Made by a program: the position numbers and the translations under genes. This document shows positions 5,709 to 6,745 of a DNA stretch of 6,745 nucleotides, one piece after another (positions within the stretch are counted from its first letter, which is position 1; the number at the start of each line of letters is the position of its first letter). This DNA is from Chitinophagaceae bacterium (GTDB lineage Bacteria; Bacteroidota; Bacteroidia; Chitinophagales; Chitinophagaceae). A model generated the notes under the pieces. It was given only the letters and a program-made list of their open reading frames with translations, was not told the DNA's origin and searched no databases. Location of the stretch: contig JACMLD010000342.1 of NCBI GenBank assembly GCA_014379785.1, forward strand, positions 1-6,745, in the 5' to 3' direction.

Positions 5709-6164
5709 ATGAAAACACTTCTCACAATTATTGCAACGGCGCTCATGGTCAATTTTGCCATCGCACAGGGACAATCAGCCAAAGCGGTGGTGAAAACTGC
5801 TGAACTCGCGGCCCTGAAAGAGTCCGGATACGATTTTGGCAAAATTCAGCAGGGGCGTCCTGTAACCCACGAATTCGAAGTTTTTAACAGCGCAACAGAT
5901 ACGCTTAAACTCGAAGATGTGAAGACAAGTTGCGGATGTACCACACCAGTGTGGCAAAGAACACCCGTAGCTCCCAACTCCGGCACAAAAATTACCGTAG
6001 GTTATAACGCATACAGCGAAGGTCCGTTTGAAAAAACAATCACGCTGATCTACAATGGTGGTCAGACAAAAGTGATGACGATAAAAGGAAATGTGTACAA
6101 GGCACCCGCTACTCCGGCTCCGGAAAACAGCAGCGTGCAGATTCTCAAACAAACAAACCAATAA
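5709..6164 (+). CDS. Exported DUF1573-domain protein, first of a tandem pair
   Basis: DUF1573 proteins are small exported proteins with a predicted Ig-like fold, abundant in Bacteroidota and of unknown function. This 151-residue protein has a signal peptide (residues 1-19, ending FAIA) with predicted cleavage before Gln20. The domain spans about 38-130: YDFGKIQQGRPVTHEFEVFN (41-60), SCGCTTPVW (74-82), then GPFEKTITLIYNGG (105-118). The Cys75-Gly-Cys77 pair is conserved in the family and could form a disulfide or bind metal; that role is inference. A Pro- and Ala-rich C-terminal tail (131-151) is unlike its partner. The next gene starts 2 nt downstream and encodes a paralogue, so the two are co-transcribed. 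The start is supported by the signal peptide and by the upstream promoter box. Confidence 0.92.
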   Translation: MKTLLTIIATALMVNFAIAQGQSAKAVVKTAELAALKESGYDFGKIQQGRPVTHEFEVFNSATDTLKLEDVKTSCGCTTPVWQRTPVAPNSGTKITVGYNAYSEGPFEKTITLIYNGGQTKVMTIKGNVYKAPATPAPENSSVQILKQTNQ

Positions 6165-6166
6165 AA

Positions 6167-6601
6167 ATGAAAAAACTCTTTTTGTCTTTCTCCGTACTTC
6201 TGCTCGCAGTTTCTCTCTTCGCTCAGGAGAAACCAAAACAAGTGATCAAATTCAAAGAAACTACCTACGATTTTGGTAAAATAAAACAAGGCGTACCCGT
6301 CAACCACGATTTCGCATTCACCAATGTCGATGCAAAGCCTGCAGTTATTGAAGTAGCTACGGCAACCTGCGGCTGCACGACACCAACCTGGCCCCAGCAA
6401 CCCGTAGCAAAAGGAAAATCTGACAAGATCAACGCCGGCTTCAGCGCCCAGGCTGTCGGACCATTCGAAAAAACAATTACCGTGAAAGTGGCCGGTGTAG
6501 CGCTTCCAATGGAAATACGCATCAAAGGTGAGGTCCTTACCACCGACGACTACGTAAAATACGAAGCAGCGAAAAAAACAAAGAAATCAGGAAGTAAATA
6601 A
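6167..6601 (+). CDS. Exported DUF1573-domain protein, second of a tandem pair
   Basis: This 144-residue protein is a diverged paralogue of its upstream neighbour. The signal peptide (MKKLFLSFSVLLLAVSLFA) is cut before Gln20 by prediction. The single DUF1573 domain runs from about 31 to 123: TTYDFGKIKQGVPVNHDFAF (32-51), TCGCTTPTW (67-75) with Cys68 and Cys70, and GPFEKTITVKVAG (98-110). The shared blocks (YDFGKI.QG.PV.H.F, CGCTTP.W...PVA, GPFEKTIT) mark a gene duplication. The C-terminus is Lys-rich (KYEAAKKTKKSGSK), in contrast to the neutral tail of the partner. It is the last gene before an intrinsic terminator. Its location is probably periplasmic; function is unknown. Confidence 0.92.
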   Translation: MKKLFLSFSVLLLAVSLFAQEKPKQVIKFKETTYDFGKIKQGVPVNHDFAFTNVDAKPAVIEVATATCGCTTPTWPQQPVAKGKSDKINAGFSAQAVGPFEKTITVKVAGVALPMEIRIKGEVLTTDDYVKYEAAKKTKKSGSK

Positions 6602-6617
6602 ATTTCTCTTCAACACG

Positions 6618-6649
6618 AACCCCGGTGATAAACTCGCCGGGGTTTTTTT
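6618..6649 (+). terminator. Intrinsic terminator of the DUF1573 operon
   Basis: An 11-bp stem (AACCCCGGTGA pairing with TCGCCGGGGTT, one T-G wobble) closes a 5-nt TAAAC loop and is followed at once by a run of T (6643-6649, the first two shared with the stem end). It starts 16 bp after the second DUF1573 stop. This is a textbook Rho-independent terminator and the only clear one in the window. Confidence 0.93.
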
Positions 6650-6662
6650 ACGCATCAATCTC

Positions 6663-6745
6663 TTGGCAAAAAAACTAGTCACTCCCGAATACAAAATCAT
6701 CTACCCCCTCCGTGTCGCAAAAAGTAAAATAGCAGGCAAAGGCGC
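6663..6745 (+). CDS. Start of a further gene, possibly a SET-domain protein (partial, TTG start)
   Basis: A frame opening with TTG GCA at 6663 stays open to the window edge and reads (M)AKKLVTPEYKIIYPLRVAKSKIAGKGA. The tail, VAKSKIAGKGA, resembles the N-terminal strand of SET-domain protein-lysine methyltransferases, where a serine-containing stretch precedes a G.G motif. With only 27 codons this is a suggestion, not an assignment. No in-frame ATG is present in the visible part, so the start would be TTG, as in ruvX, or lie beyond the window. It begins 13 bp after the terminator T-run, with no clear promoter box between. Confidence 0.45.
   Translation, partial: MAKKLVTPEYKIIYPLRVAKSKIAGKG

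Noticed and set aside
1..6745. CRISPR array, tRNA, rRNA, riboswitch, insertion sequence or defence system
   Set aside because: Read on both strands: no regular repeat-spacer pattern, no cloverleaf-like sequence, no transposase-like ORF and no defence-type domain. Nearly all of the window is housekeeping coding sequence.

Overview
The window looks like chromosomal housekeeping DNA from a member of the Bacteroidota, plausibly the Chitinophagaceae or a relative. This rests on four things seen in the sequence. Promoter-like boxes fit the Bacteroidota -7 consensus TAnnTTTG. Genes lack Shine-Dalgarno sequences. Exported proteins carry Gln immediately after the predicted signal-peptide cleavage site. 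Two DUF1573 genes lie in tandem. The family-level placement is inference from style, not from a marker gene.

Layout from left to right: (1) minus strand 1-103, the first 34 codons of an unidentified membrane protein, joined by an ATGA overlap to lipB (octanoyltransferase, 100-816). (2) Divergent from lipB, an RluA/RluD-family pseudouridine synthase on the plus strand (870-1943), with a 53-bp gap between the two starts. (3) Convergent with it, only 5 bp away, a minus-strand pair: def (peptide deformylase, 2924-3502) followed by an exported protein of unknown function (1949-2893). (4) A 202-bp spacer (3503-3704) holding the def promoter and an imperfect inverted repeat built from the heptamer AAAGTTG. 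(5) A tight minus-strand operon trmH-family methyltransferase, UbiA/MqnP-type prenyltransferase, ruvX (5587 down to 3705, gaps of 1 and 4 nt). (6) Divergent from that, on the plus strand, two tandem exported DUF1573 proteins (5709-6601) closed by a strong intrinsic terminator (6618-6649). (7) After the terminator, the first 27 codons of a further plus-strand ORF, opening with TTG and possibly a SET-domain protein.

Most genes serve core information processing or cofactor chemistry: protein lipoylation, rRNA pseudouridylation, N-terminal deformylation, RNA ribose methylation, quinone prenylation and 16S rRNA processing. They are linked by compact packing rather than by one pathway. I see no mobile element, CRISPR array, tRNA, rRNA, riboswitch or defence system. 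The more interesting points are the repeat-bounded spacer, the shared 17-nt rluD/def promoter block, two promoters that appear to specify leaderless mRNAs, and the paired DUF1573 proteins with a conserved Cys-Gly-Cys motif.
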